DNA of 64,000 bases from Phycisphaerales bacterium (GCA_020353195.1 CP070691.1:3717665-3781664); one strand, 5' to 3'; shown: positions 1-9,432, numbered from the stretch's first letter. Notes: generated from the sequence alone by a model not told the origin. Made by a program: numbers and translations.

Positions 1-936
1 CACTACGTCGACACGGAACCGGCCAAGTTCGTCAACCTCGACGCGTTTCACGCCGACGGCTTCAAGACGGTGGCCGCCACCTGGTCGCGCCCGGGCAACG
101 TCACCCATTTCGCCCGGGCGGCGTTTGAGAAGGGCGCGCAGGGCCTGCTGCAGACGACCTGGGCCGGTTACTCGCTCGACCCCGAACGCTTCAGTGCTGA
201 GATGCAGCAGTACGCCATGTACGTGCTGGCGGCAGAAGCCGCCTGGAACGCCGCCCGCCCGCCCGACCCGCAGGTCTATCCCTACGGCCTGCACTTTCTG
301 GACTTGATGGGAATGAGCGCCTTGACGCCCGCCAACCGTGCGGGTTGGACCGCCGACTTGAGCCGGGCCTGCAACTATCCGTTGGCGGCGCGGGACCAGG
401 ACGGCTGGTTCGGCCTGGGGCCCGCATTCGATCTTTCGTCCGTGCCCGGCGGTCCGGTCCGTTTCAAGGGCGTGATGTTCCAGGTGGGTCGTCCGGACGA
501 TCCCTCGGTGGACTCCGCCGTGGTCCTGGGCGGCAAACTGACCCGCGACCCGGCATTTCCGGCGGCGTTGGAGGTCTCAATCGACCGGCGAGCGGAGCGG
601 CTCGCGATCCTCCATACCGTCAACTTCGCCTGCCGCCCGGGCACGAAGGTGGCCGAATACCGGCTGACCTATGAGGACGGCGAGGCGGCTACGATCGACG
701 TGGTGTACGGGCGCGACGTTTTCGCGTGCACCGATCTGACCACGGCGGCGGATGCGCCGATCGTCTGGTCGGGCACGAACGGCGCCGGGCAGGGCATAGC
801 CTTGCGTGCGCGGATCTGGTCCCACCCCCATCCGGACAAGGTCATTCGTTCGCTGACCGCTCGGTCCGCCAACGCCGCCGCGTCGTTAATGTTGATCGGG
901 CTGACCGGGCTGGAGACGGCGCCGGCAGTTGAATAG
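1..936 (+). CDS. C-terminal part of a glycoside hydrolase-like protein (5' end outside window)
   Basis: The frame is open from base 1, so the gene starts upstream. The first GTG in frame (position 70) lies inside a domain and is not a believable start. The first ~85 residues resemble the end of a TIM-barrel hydrolase of the GH20-like type: a 'TWSRPGN' stretch, then 'GLLQTTWAGY', then a helical 'AMYVLAAEAAWNA'. A beta-rich C-terminal domain of ~190 residues follows. Family assignment is by general pattern only, since the catalytic residues are outside the window. An N-acetylhexosaminidase role would fit the amino-sugar type operon that converges on it 29 bp downstream, but that is inference. 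It stops at TAG. Confidence 0.5.
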   Translation, partial: HYVDTEPAKFVNLDAFHADGFKTVAATWSRPGNVTHFARAAFEKGAQGLLQTTWAGYSLDPERFSAEMQQYAMYVLAAEAAWNAARPPDPQVYPYGLHFLDLMGMSALTPANRAGWTADLSRACNYPLAARDQDGWFGLGPAFDLSSVPGGPVRFKGVMFQVGRPDDPSVDSAVVLGGKLTRDPAFPAALEVSIDRRAERLAILHTVNFACRPGTKVAEYRLTYEDGEAATIDVVYGRDVFACTDLTTAADAPIVWSGTNGAGQGIALRARIWSHPHPDKVIRSLTARSANAAASLMLIGLTGLETAPAVE

Positions 937-965
937 CGCCGGCGACGGCCAGTGGCACTTCTGTC

Positions 966-1718
966 TTACTCCGCCAGTTCCAGCACGGCGAATTCGTCGA
1001 TCAGGTGGTAGTTGGTCTTGGACAGCCGCGGCGTCATGGTCAGTTCCGGCCCGGGAAGATATCGGGAGTAGTTGTATCGCCCGATCAGCACGCGCCATCT
1101 CGCGCCCGGCTCGAATCGTTCGCCGCGGGCGGTGAGATCCTGGATGGGCATGGCCAACTCGGCCGTCCACTCCGAGTCTTCGTCGCGCCACTCATTGACC
1201 GTGCCGACGCACTGCGCCGCCGCCTTGAGGCCGCAGGTGTAGTCGAAGCAGCTCGGCACGCCGAGCCGCCCGCGTCCGGGGAACCAGTAGCTGCTTTTAT
1301 GGCTGCGTGGCGTCACGTACAGCTCCCAGTACCAGGTCTGCCCTTCGGGCTTGAGGAACAACTCGCACACGTCGCCCTTCTGCCAGTGAGCGAGCTGATC
1401 GGCGTCCCCTTCCGCGACGATGTCGGAATCCGCGAAGCGTGCGGCCAGGTAGAGATAGCGCTGATCCCGTGCGAGACGCACTTCGCCTCCCTCGATGACG
1501 GACTGACCCGTATTCGCGCGGTCGGATGAAAGATGCAGGCGATAGGCCGGGGCACGAGCCCAGATCGGCTCGTCGAGCCGCCCGTCCACCGTTACGGGCG
1601 CGGCGGCGTAGTGCGCCACCATCGTCGGCGGGCCTGCCGGCGCGGGTCTGGACTGGCTGCATCCGGCGGACAGCGCCCCGAGAACGGGTATGCACATTGC
1701 GAGGAATCGAGCGTTCAT
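966..1718 (-). CDS. CBM9-like carbohydrate-binding lipoprotein
   Basis: A 250-residue protein with a lipoprotein signal: hydrophobic N-terminus and lipobox LSAGC, with Cys at residue 20. The rest looks like one family 9 carbohydrate-binding domain: 'VTVDGRLDEPIWARA' near residues 42-56, a central 'GDVCELFLKPEG', and the late 'WTAELAMPI' strand. Such lone CBM9 lipoproteins usually hold sugar ligands at the cell surface. Its ATG overlaps the stop of the upstream symporter by the ATGA four-base pattern (1715-1718), so the two are translationally coupled. The coupling suggests a role in substrate capture for that transporter (inference). Confidence 0.75.
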   Translation of the reverse strand: MNARFLAMCIPVLGALSAGCSQSRPAPAGPPTMVAHYAAAPVTVDGRLDEPIWARAPAYRLHLSSDRANTGQSVIEGGEVRLARDQRYLYLAARFADSDIVAEGDADQLAHWQKGDVCELFLKPEGQTWYWELYVTPRSHKSSYWFPGRGRLGVPSCFDYTCGLKAAAQCVGTVNEWRDEDSEWTAELAMPIQDLTARGERFEPGARWRVLIGRYNYSRYLPGPELTMTPRLSKTNYHLIDEFAVLELAE

Positions 1719-3715
1719 TCGTCGTCGTTCTCCGTATGGACCACCGTGCCGTCGTCCGAATCGTCGCGCTCGGCGGTCCGAAGCCTGCGGAACATGTCAT
1801 TCAAGTCGTGCAGCCCGCCGATCGCGAACCACACCGTTGTCACGGTGCCGAGTAGGAACGCCGCCCATAAATAGTAGCGCCAGAAGACCAGCCAGGATTC
1901 GGTCTTGACGTCCACGACCAGGTTGTAGAGGGTCCCACCGACGAATATCGCCAACCAGCCGAAGAGCCACACGAAGAACGCGACGTAGATGATCTTGTCC
2001 TGCAGGGTGAACTCCGCGCCCATCCGCAGCGCACGCCATCCGTATCGGAGCCCCGTTGTGTCGTCGTCGGCGGCGTCCTTGGCTACGGCATATCGGCCGC
2101 GGTGGAGTATCCGGTCCATGTTGACGCCCTGCTGTCCGGTCAGCAGGGAGACCGTGATGTAAACGATGATGGCCGCCATCATGGCGAAGAAGAACATGCG
2201 CTGCCCGTCGAGCGAGAGGATGTCCTCGACGGTGCGGCTTAGCGTCGGAAACGACTGCAGGCTGTCCAGAAGGGCGCTCAGGTCCACCTTTTTGATGACG
2301 ATACCGGTGACTGCCAGCACGGAGCCGACGATCATCGCCCCCCAGGCCCCCGCCGTCGTGCCGCCCTTCCAGTAGAGCCCACCGACGATCACCGACCCCG
2401 CCCCGCCCAGGTAGATCGCCCCGGTGATGGCGAAGAACATGAAGATGTGCTCGCTTTGCCGGAACAGCAGGCTGAAGAAGAAGATGAAGATCGCCACGCC
2501 GCAGGTGCTCAGACGCAGGAGCAACAGGTGCTGCCTGGGCGTCAGCGGCTTTTTCCGGAACGGGATGACCACGTCCTGGATGAAGATGCTTCCCCAGGAG
2601 TGCAGGTACGTGTCATGCGTGCTGATGAACGCGGCCAGCATGACCGCGCACAAGGCGCCCATGACTCCGGAGGGCAGAAACGCGCCCAGGGCCAGCGGGA
2701 CCGTCATCTGCTTGCCGATCTGCTCGTTCTCGATGCCGGCGAGGGTCGCCCGCACGGCGGCGGCCTGCTCGGCGAAATCCGCATGATGCAGAAACGTGTA
2801 GGCGCAGATCGGCATCAGCAGGATCAGCATGGGGAGAACCATGAAGCGCCATGCGCCCAGCACCTTGCCCATTTTCGCCTCGTGCGGGTTCCGGGCCGAA
2901 CAGTTGTACCCCTGTGTCCCCTGCCAGGCCATCGTCATGTAGAACGCCCCGAACATCGCGATCAGGAAGAAGTAGATGTCGAAGCCCTCGATCTCCGTCG
3001 TGCGGAACGGGTTGACGAGCGAAGCGTCCTTTGGAGCGGACGACAGGGCCTCGGCGATCTGCGACCAGCTGAATTTCTGCGTAAGCACCACGATAATGAT
3101 GAGAAACGCGGCCATGCAGAAAAGGCCCTGAATGAAGTCGGTCACAATGACCGCAATCTGCCCGCCCAGAAACGTGAACAGCAGCGAGATGCCCAGCAGG
3201 AACAGCATGATCAGCACGAACGTGGAGACCCCTACGCCCCCGATCGGGAATGATTCCGGCAACCCGCAGAAGAAGATGAAGAACCGCGCCCCGACGGCGG
3301 GAAAGATGCCGAAGTTGACGAGGCCGGAAACAAACGCCAGCACGCCCGCGAACACGCGAAACCGCCGGCTGTAACGCATCTCGAAGAACTGGGCCATCGT
3401 CATGGCCCGCGTCTGGCGGAAACGGTAGATCACCCAGCCCGCCAGCGCCGTGAAGAAACCGATCGCCAGGACCGGCACGTCCCACCACTGAGCGGTGAAA
3501 CCCGCGTTGTAGATCTTCTCGTAGGTCGCGACGATGGTGATGGCGCCCAGCGCGGCCGCCCCCTCCGATACGGTAATGACGTATCGACCCGCGGATCGCC
3601 CCGCGGCGAGGAAGTCCGCCACGCTTCGCGTGTATCGCTTGGTGGCGACGGCACTCACCGTGACGACGCTAAATAGCGCGGCGACAATCGCCCAGTCCAT
3701 CCAGTCCATGTTCAT
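1715..3715 (-). CDS. Sodium:solute symporter (SSS/SLC5 family)
   Basis: A 666-residue polytopic membrane protein. The N-terminus has the family pattern: a first helix, then 'SVADFLAAGRSAGRY' and a glycine/alanine-rich second helix beginning 'VSEGAAALG'. About a dozen further hydrophobic segments follow, and a long C-terminal tail (beyond ~residue 530) carries extra helices and an acidic end. Family members use the sodium gradient to import sugars, sialic acids, amino acids or vitamins; the substrate cannot be read here. It sits 47 bp after the NagX-like acyltransferase gene and overlaps the CBM9 lipoprotein gene, giving a three-gene minus-strand operon. No clear Shine-Dalgarno is seen. ATG 3715 was chosen, with an in-frame ATG two codons later as an equal alternative. 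Confidence 0.85.
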   Translation of the reverse strand: MNMDWMDWAIVAALFSVVTVSAVATKRYTRSVADFLAAGRSAGRYVITVSEGAAALGAITIVATYEKIYNAGFTAQWWDVPVLAIGFFTALAGWVIYRFRQTRAMTMAQFFEMRYSRRFRVFAGVLAFVSGLVNFGIFPAVGARFFIFFCGLPESFPIGGVGVSTFVLIMLFLLGISLLFTFLGGQIAVIVTDFIQGLFCMAAFLIIIVVLTQKFSWSQIAEALSSAPKDASLVNPFRTTEIEGFDIYFFLIAMFGAFYMTMAWQGTQGYNCSARNPHEAKMGKVLGAWRFMVLPMLILLMPICAYTFLHHADFAEQAAAVRATLAGIENEQIGKQMTVPLALGAFLPSGVMGALCAVMLAAFISTHDTYLHSWGSIFIQDVVIPFRKKPLTPRQHLLLLRLSTCGVAIFIFFFSLLFRQSEHIFMFFAITGAIYLGGAGSVIVGGLYWKGGTTAGAWGAMIVGSVLAVTGIVIKKVDLSALLDSLQSFPTLSRTVEDILSLDGQRMFFFAMMAAIIVYITVSLLTGQQGVNMDRILHRGRYAVAKDAADDDTTGLRYGWRALRMGAEFTLQDKIIYVAFFVWLFGWLAIFVGGTLYNLVVDVKTESWLVFWRYYLWAAFLLGTVTTVWFAIGGLHDLNDMFRRLRTAERDDSDDGTVVHTENDDE

Positions 3716-3762
3716 CGAAGGTGTCGACTGCCTCTTGCGTCAACGGCGGCGATGGCCAGCCG

Positions 3763-5250
3763 TCATGTCCGCCAGAAAACCCCGCGCCGCGTGCACAAAC
3801 TGACCGCCAACGCCAGCATCAGCGTCTTCGCGCACGCCCACACAACGCCCCACCACGGCGACAGACTCCATTCGCGCATCAAGCCCTGAACCAGGCTCTC
3901 CAGCCCGATCAGGCCCAGCACCGGCGGCAGCAGATTCGTGATACCCGCATAAGCGATCATCGGATTCTGACCGTTGTCGATCAGCAGACGTATCCATCGC
4001 CTTCCGGTCAGCCCGTCGATGAGCGCCGCCAAGGCGATCAGCGCGAAGATCGCCAGCCCCGTGGTCACGAAGTAGTAGCTCATCGTGGGGTGGTCCTTCT
4101 TGATGCCGCCCTCGAACGGCTCGAAGACCAGCCCCAGCACGAGCCAGTACGTGCCCCAGGCGAACAGCCGGTTCAGCAGCGTTTCGCAGGCCGTGGCGGG
4201 GTGCGCCAGCAACCGCCAGCCGACCGCACACAGCACGAACGCGACGATCGGCGTCCACGGCAACCAGCGCGCCTGCAGGCCGGCCAGCAGAAGCACGACA
4301 AGCCCCGCCGCCAACGTGGCGATGGCCGACAGGCGCCAGCGGGGCCAACCGCCGCCGGTGCCCACGACGTCGGCGGGCGTTTTCATCCACGTAAGAAGCA
4401 GATCGCCGACAATCGTGCCGGGGATCACGATGAAGAGGTATTGCAGGTAGTACAGCGTGTAAATCCACGGAGCCGGGGAGTAATCCCACAGGTGCTTCAC
4501 CCAGCCCACCGAATCGTGAGACAGGCGAATCGCGATCAGCACGCCGAGGAACCCCAGCCGCAGCAGGAGATTCCGCCGCGACACGAGCCAGGCGATCGAG
4601 CCGAACGCGGCCACGTTGGCCAGCACGAGGATGATGATATCGCTGCGCTCTTTTGAGAACTCGGTACCGAACCGGCTGTCCTCGGGATAGCGAAGGCAGA
4701 GCATCAACGCGATGGCGCCGGCCCATCCAGCGGCCCGAATCGCCCATCGCGCTGTCGGTCTCCACGATCGCGGCAGGCGAGCGAGGATCGGAAACAACAG
4801 GCCGAACCCCAACAGACCCAGCAGCCACGTGCTCGTGCCCGGATGGCCGGCCAGCCCTCCCGGCCGGATGTGCTGGTCGTAAATCGCAAACGCGCCGAGC
4901 AGGAACCCTCGTTTCGCCACGTATGCCGCCAGCTCCCACCAGGACTCGCCCTTCTCGATCCGGCGGGTCAGCGCCAGCGGCATCGACGCCCCCATGGAGA
5001 AGAGGAAGAACGGAAACACTAGGTCCACCCAGGTCAGCCCGGGCGGGGCCAGCGCGGCGTCAAACACATGATCGGGCGGCGGGACCTGAGCGTGGTACAT
5101 CCACGCCGGCAGCACCCCGAACGGGATCAACCCGGAAAGGGCCATCGTGAGAATCGCGAATCCGCGAAGGGCGTCGAGAGCGTCGGCCCGTCTCGGTGGC
5201 GCGGACGTCTTCCCGGGGGTCGGCGTGTCGCGTGACTCTCGCTTGTTCAT
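3763..5250 (-). CDS. NagX-like membrane acyltransferase (DUF5009 / heparan-alpha-glucosaminide N-acetyltransferase family)
   Basis: A 495-residue integral membrane protein with about 11 hydrophobic segments. Near the start it has the family signature 'RADALDALRGFAILTMALSG', and further on 'WVDLVFPFFLFSMGASMPLAL'. Lysosomal HGSNAT and bacterial NagX-type relatives carry acyl groups across the membrane to amino sugars. The frame is open upstream to 5412, but the ATG at 5250 was preferred because the added residues look like translated non-coding DNA and the family starts shortly before 'LDALRGF'. It is the first gene of the operon with the symporter and CBM9 lipoprotein. A paralogue lies at 59254, also beside a symporter. 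The link to amino-sugar catabolism is inference. Confidence 0.8.
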   Translation of the reverse strand: MNKRESRDTPTPGKTSAPPRRADALDALRGFAILTMALSGLIPFGVLPAWMYHAQVPPPDHVFDAALAPPGLTWVDLVFPFFLFSMGASMPLALTRRIEKGESWWELAAYVAKRGFLLGAFAIYDQHIRPGGLAGHPGTSTWLLGLLGFGLLFPILARLPRSWRPTARWAIRAAGWAGAIALMLCLRYPEDSRFGTEFSKERSDIIILVLANVAAFGSIAWLVSRRNLLLRLGFLGVLIAIRLSHDSVGWVKHLWDYSPAPWIYTLYYLQYLFIVIPGTIVGDLLLTWMKTPADVVGTGGGWPRWRLSAIATLAAGLVVLLLAGLQARWLPWTPIVAFVLCAVGWRLLAHPATACETLLNRLFAWGTYWLVLGLVFEPFEGGIKKDHPTMSYYFVTTGLAIFALIALAALIDGLTGRRWIRLLIDNGQNPMIAYAGITNLLPPVLGLIGLESLVQGLMREWSLSPWWGVVWACAKTLMLALAVSLCTRRGVFWRT

Positions 5251-5600
5251 CAATGCCAGATCACAGGGCGGATGGTCGACCCGCCGACTCCTTTCATCAT
5301 CACTACGAGGCGGCAGTATCACCGGACGGCCCGGTGCGAGCAAGACGCTTGGAACCGCTCCGGCACGACAAGGAGGGTTTCCGTGCGGCAATCCCCCGTG
5401 CTGATTGTCCATGCGCGCGCCGTCCGCTATAGTTCCAGTCTGAGCTTGGCGGTGTATTTCGCGCCGCCGGGGATCCCTGCGGGATGTCGTGATTCAAACA
5501 GTGTGTTCCCCAGTCGCCGACGGTCGCGGATCACCTGGCCGATTCGGGAATGACGAAAGCGTGAAGGTGCCGCGGAACACCGGCAAGGAGTGAAGTATCG
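5251..5600. other. Divergent intergenic region
   Basis: 350 bp between the minus-strand acyltransferase operon and the plus-strand glycosidase. It holds one plausible plus-strand promoter (5405-5433). No convincing promoter was found for the minus-strand operon, and no small gene or RNA was recognised. Confidence 0.6.
5405..5433 (+). promoter_or_regulatory. Putative housekeeping-type promoter of the 5601 glycosidase gene
   Basis: TTGTCC (5405-5410), 17-base spacer, TATAGT (5428-5433): 4/6 and 5/6 matches to the sigma-70 consensus. It would give a leader of about 160 nt. It matches the layout of several other promoters in this window. Confidence 0.45.
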
Positions 5601-8093
5601 ATGCGCACGCTGACGGCCGCTGCCTGCAGCTGGTTGATGGTCATACCGTTTGGCTGTGACAAGCCGGGTCAGCCGGACCTGGAACCGCAGCAGCAGCCGG
5701 CGACGCCGACAACGCAGATGTCGGACCCCGAGACGTTCGCGACGGCCGAATCGCTGGACGGCTGGTCGTTCAGCAACGGGCGGGAATGGCCGGGGGCGAC
5801 GGGCAAGCTGGAATGGCGCGCCGGTGCGGGCCGAACCGGCGATGGAGCGGCCGCACTCTCCTACAACTTCGAGAAGGGCGGGCATTACGTAGCCGCCATC
5901 GTCGACCTGCCCCAGGATCGGGAGGTGAAAGCCGTTCGCCTGTGGGTGCACAAGCCGGCCGCCAACCTGATGATCTTCCGGGCCACCGATCAGGACGGTG
6001 AGTCCTTTCAAAAGAACCTCCGCTATCACTACCCCGACTGGCAACAGCTGGAGATCACGCTGGACGCCTGGCTGTATTCCTGGGGCGGCGACGGGACGTT
6101 TCGCGGGCCGCCCACGCGGTTCGACATTCTCGTCGAGAACGACGGCGGGCACCGGGTGGGCACCGCTCTGCTGGACGACGTGCAGTACGTGTTCGAGCCG
6201 CCGCCGGCGAGCGGTGCCGCAAGCACGACGTACGTGGAGTCGGAATTCGCGCCCGGTGACCGCTGGACGTACGTCGGGACGGACGGCGGCGGTCTGGACC
6301 ACGGCGTGTGGACCTACCGCGTGCCGTCGGATTCGCCGCTCAGCCGACTCACGTACGACCGCGGCATCCTTGGCCGGCCGGCGGCGATGCGCCTGACCGT
6401 CAAGAGTGACGGGTCCGGTCATGAGATGATCGCCCAAATCGGATCGCACTTCCAGTTGTTCGAGCGCCCGCTTGGCACGCTGGATCGCCAGGGCGCGATG
6501 ACGTTCCAGGTTCCAATGGGCGACATGAAGACATGGCGGCATTTCGGCGGCGAGGATGACGGCATCGTTCGCTATCCGCTGCGCCTCGCCCATATCGGCG
6601 TGGCCCGCAAGGGGACGACGGACCGCGGCGCGATCGAACCCGTCCGCCTGGAGTTCGTCACGGAGTTCGAGCGCGACACCCAGACGGTTTCGCTGGTTCC
6701 GCACGCGTCCGTCGGTGACGAAGGCCGGCTGCGTTTCAAGATCGAGCTTCGCAGCTTGGCGGAACAGCCGCTGACCGGGAACCTGCACTGGTCGCTGCAC
6801 GGTATCGATCGGCCGCTCAATCGCGGGCGAGTGCCGTTGACGATCCCGGCCCGGGGCGGTCCGATCGAGTCGGAGATCACCGGGTCGCTTGCCGGCGCGA
6901 CGATGGTCGAGGGGCGGTTTCAGTTCGTGGCCGATTCGATCGCCAGTCCGCAGGTCACCACCACGATCGCCGACGCCCCGCCGGGCGATGCCGACCGAAC
7001 GCTCGATCCCGACAGTCGGATGGGCGTCGGGCTGTACCTCTACCGGTTCCACAAGCACCCCGAGGCGAAGCAGTGGATGGAGCGGATGTGCGAACTGGCC
7101 GCCGGAGCCGGCGTCAAATGGACGCGCGAGGAGTTCCACTGGAACTGGATCGAGCCGGTCAAAGGCGAGTACGACTTCCGCTTCTTCGACCAACTGGTCG
7201 AGACAGCCGGCGCCAGCGGCATCAGCGTTTACGCCCTGTGCTGTTACTGGACCGAATGGACCGGCCCGCCCATGACCGAGGAGTTCATCGAGCCCTACTG
7301 CGATTACCTCCGCGCCCTCGTCGGTCGCTACGGCGACCGCATCAAGCACTGGGAGATCTGGAACGAGCCCAACGTTTTCTTCTGGCCGGGACCGAAGGCG
7401 CTGTACCCGCGGCTGCTCGAGCGCGCCTACCAGACGATCAAGGAGGCGGACCCGGAGGCGCAGGTGCTGGGCTGCTCGACGGCCGGCATCGACACCGGCT
7501 TCGTCCAGATGGTGCTCGATGCGGGCGCACCGTTCGACGCCCTCACCGTGCATCCGTACCGCGGCTCGCTCGATCCTCACGGGTTCATCAAGGAACTTCG
7601 CGATGTGCGCGACATGGTCGGCGGGCGCGACGTGTGGATCACGGAGATGGGCTGGCCGTCCCACGTCGGCGGACTGGCCGAACGCGAGCAGGCCAACCAC
7701 GTAGCCCGCACCTACATCTCCGCGCTGGCGTCGGGGGCGGCGCGGAGCGTCGCCTGGTACGACTTCCGGGAGGACGGAAACGATCCATTCTACAACGAAC
7801 ACCATTTCGGCCTGATCCGCAACGACCTGACGCCAAAGATCGGCTACCGGACGCTGGCGGCGGTAGGACAGTTGCTTGGCACAGCCGAATATGACGGCGA
7901 GCTGTCGCTCGGCGGCGATGTCATCGCCTTTCTCTTTCGCAACGGACAGCGCCGTATCGCCGCCCTCTGGTCGCCGCACTGTACGCAACTGGTCCACTTC
8001 GACGTGCCCGGACCGGCCACACAGGTGCGGAACGCCATCGGCGAACCGGCCCACTGCGCCCGCGACGGTTCTAAAGTCTTGGTGTTGCTCTAG
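5601..8093 (+). CDS. Secreted clan GH-A glycosidase (GH39/GH5-like) with N-terminal carbohydrate-binding region; ends at in-frame TAG
   Basis: An 830-residue protein with an N-terminal export signal. A Cys at residue 19 follows a poor lipobox (PFG-C), so lipidation is doubtful. Residues ~45-200 look like a CBM-type beta-sandwich ('GDGAAALSYNF', 'LEITLDAWLY', 'FDILVENDGG'). A second beta-rich part runs to ~455, and a TIM barrel covers ~470-790. The barrel has the clan GH-A acid/base 'WNEPN' (Glu589) and a likely nucleophile in 'ITEMGW' (Glu682), both conserved. The expected reaction is retaining hydrolysis of a beta-linked glycan; the exact substrate is unknown. An AAGGAG lies about 11 bases before the ATG. 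The TAG at 8091-8093 is followed in the same frame by 111 more codons that look like the missing C-terminal domain (next entry). Confidence 0.8.
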   Translation: MRTLTAAACSWLMVIPFGCDKPGQPDLEPQQQPATPTTQMSDPETFATAESLDGWSFSNGREWPGATGKLEWRAGAGRTGDGAAALSYNFEKGGHYVAAIVDLPQDREVKAVRLWVHKPAANLMIFRATDQDGESFQKNLRYHYPDWQQLEITLDAWLYSWGGDGTFRGPPTRFDILVENDGGHRVGTALLDDVQYVFEPPPASGAASTTYVESEFAPGDRWTYVGTDGGGLDHGVWTYRVPSDSPLSRLTYDRGILGRPAAMRLTVKSDGSGHEMIAQIGSHFQLFERPLGTLDRQGAMTFQVPMGDMKTWRHFGGEDDGIVRYPLRLAHIGVARKGTTDRGAIEPVRLEFVTEFERDTQTVSLVPHASVGDEGRLRFKIELRSLAEQPLTGNLHWSLHGIDRPLNRGRVPLTIPARGGPIESEITGSLAGATMVEGRFQFVADSIASPQVTTTIADAPPGDADRTLDPDSRMGVGLYLYRFHKHPEAKQWMERMCELAAGAGVKWTREEFHWNWIEPVKGEYDFRFFDQLVETAGASGISVYALCCYWTEWTGPPMTEEFIEPYCDYLRALVGRYGDRIKHWEIWNEPNVFFWPGPKALYPRLLERAYQTIKEADPEAQVLGCSTAGIDTGFVQMVLDAGAPFDALTVHPYRGSLDPHGFIKELRDVRDMVGGRDVWITEMGWPSHVGGLAEREQANHVARTYISALASGAARSVAWYDFREDGNDPFYNEHHFGLIRNDLTPKIGYRTLAAVGQLLGTAEYDGELSLGGDVIAFLFRNGQRRIAALWSPHCTQLVHFDVPGPATQVRNAIGEPAHCARDGSKVLVLL

Positions 8094-8426
8094 CGCAACA
8101 TGCCCGTGTACATCACCGCCGACGGAGCGCTCGAGATAGAGCGGCAAAGCCCGCCCGTACGGATCACGCTGGACTCACCGGCCGTTCAGCCCGGCCAGAC
8201 GTTGACTCTCCTGCGGGAATCGCAGGCGGGTGCCGTCTTCGGCCCGCCGACTCCGCCGCCCGGTTGGCCGGCGCTGAAAGCTGCGGATGACCGTGCCACA
8301 ACGGTGACCGTTCCGAACGGTACGCCCCTCGGCCGATACACGATCACCAACGTCGTCCGCATCGGAGAAACGGAATTCGTGGTCCCGATCGAGGTCGAGG
8401 TCGTACCGCGGCTGCTGAGGGGATAA
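8094..8426 (+). CDS. In-frame C-terminal continuation of the glycosidase after TAG (readthrough, nonsense mutation or sequence error)
   Basis: Directly after the TAG at 8091-8093 the same frame stays open for 111 codons. Residues from the first ATG (8100) begin 'MPVYITADGALEIE' and end in a beta-sandwich-like stretch. Bacterial glycosidases of this type often close with a strand that runs into 'PVYI', and here the residues before the TAG (KVLVLL) and after it (RNMPVYI) join without a gap. No Shine-Dalgarno precedes 8100, so independent translation is unlikely. Most probably this is the real C-terminus, separated by a single stop codon. Confidence 0.6.
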   Translation, partial: RNMPVYITADGALEIERQSPPVRITLDSPAVQPGQTLTLLRESQAGAVFGPPTPPPGWPALKAADDRATTVTVPNGTPLGRYTITNVVRIGETEFVVPIEVEVVPRLLRG

Positions 8427-8570
8427 CCCACCGGGCTCTTCGGCGCGTGTCTTTGAATTGCGGCGGGTCATGGCCGGACTGGCGCGGCCACCGTCATGCC
8501 CGCCGGTGACGCCCGACCGTTGGCACGGTCGTAAAGGATGATTGATGCTCTGCATCGCCGAGACGTGTTG

Positions 8571-9383
8571 ATGACGGGACCAGCGGTGACGTTCGACGAT
8601 ATCATCGCGGGCCTCGACCGCGTGGGCGCACGGAACCGGCGGTTCATCGTGCATGCCTCTCTGTCGAGCTTCGGTCGGGTGGTTGGCGGGGCGGATACGG
8701 TCGTGGACGCGGTAACACAGGTGGGCCAAGCGGTTCTGGCTGCGACGTTCACCTTCTGTCCGGCCGCCGTTGCCCCGCCGGACGACCGCCCGAAACGAAA
8801 CGGCGCCGACTATGACCGGGACCGGTTGGGCGACGAGGATCCCACGCCGTTCACGCCGGACCTTCCGGCGGCCAGGCCCATGGGGATCGTCGCGGAGACG
8901 CTCCGGCGCCGCCCCGAGGCGGTTCGCAGCCGTCATCCGCTGAGCTCGTTCGCCGCCATCGGTCGGGACGCCGACCGCTACGTGGCCGCGCACGACTGGA
9001 ACGCCCCGATGCAGCCGCTTCAGCGGTTGTACGACGACGGCGGATACGTCCTCATGCTGGGGACGCTGCTGACCTCATGCACGACGATTCATCTCGGCGA
9101 GCAGCATGCCGGGCGGTGCCCGTTCATCCGCTGGGCGAAGGTCGCCGACGGCGGCATTCATCGTGTGCGCGTCGGCGGGTGCAGCGACGGGTTCGAGAGG
9201 CTGGCCCCGTGGATCGAGGGCACGGCGCAGACGCACGTCGGGCGGGCCCGGGTGCGGATGTTCAGCATGGCCGCCGCGGTCGAGGCGACCGTTCGCCGGT
9301 TGGCTGAGGATCGCCACGCCCTCGTGTGCCCGCGGCGCTGCCGGCGGTGTATGGACGCGGCCGACGGGGGGCCGCAGGAGTAA
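8571..9383 (+). CDS. Aminoglycoside 3-N-acetyltransferase-fold protein (AAC(3)/YokD-like)
   Basis: About 270 residues. It has the family landmarks in order: 'FIVHASLSSFGRVVGGADTV' near the start (family: VHSSL...GG), 'RSRHPLSSFAAIG' in the middle (family: R-S-x-HP), and 'MLGTLLTSCTTIHLGE' (family: T-x-x-H-x-x-E). Known members transfer acetyl from acetyl-CoA to an amino group of aminoglycosides or other small molecules. The ATG at 8571 gives the usual distance to the VHASL motif; an in-frame ATG at 8538 is possible but lacks a ribosome binding site. A symporter gene starts 62 bp downstream, so it may act on an imported amino compound rather than on an antibiotic (inference). Confidence 0.75.
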   Translation: MTGPAVTFDDIIAGLDRVGARNRRFIVHASLSSFGRVVGGADTVVDAVTQVGQAVLAATFTFCPAAVAPPDDRPKRNGADYDRDRLGDEDPTPFTPDLPAARPMGIVAETLRRRPEAVRSRHPLSSFAAIGRDADRYVAAHDWNAPMQPLQRLYDDGGYVLMLGTLLTSCTTIHLGEQHAGRCPFIRWAKVADGGIHRVRVGGCSDGFERLAPWIEGTAQTHVGRARVRMFSMAAAVEATVRRLAEDRHALVCPRRCRRCMDAADGGPQE

Positions 9384-9432
9384 TCGACGGGTGCGGCCCG
9401 ACGCCGCCGCCCGCGCCAAAGCACGCCAAAAC

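Noticed and set aside
8091-8093. A general genetic-code change in which TAG is read as an amino acid
   Set aside because: Several other genes here (for example those ending at 936, 16374 and 19165) end naturally at TAG, so only a local event is plausible.
5427-8147. A 906-codon open frame on the minus strand across the glycosidase gene
   Set aside because: It mirrors the plus-strand gene in a GC-rich region. Its translation is rich in Arg, His, Val and Gln with no domain, while the plus strand has clear catalytic motifs.
8571-9383. A mobile antibiotic-resistance gene
   Set aside because: Base composition matches the surroundings, there is no integron, transposase or repeat next to it, and it sits in what looks like a native operon.
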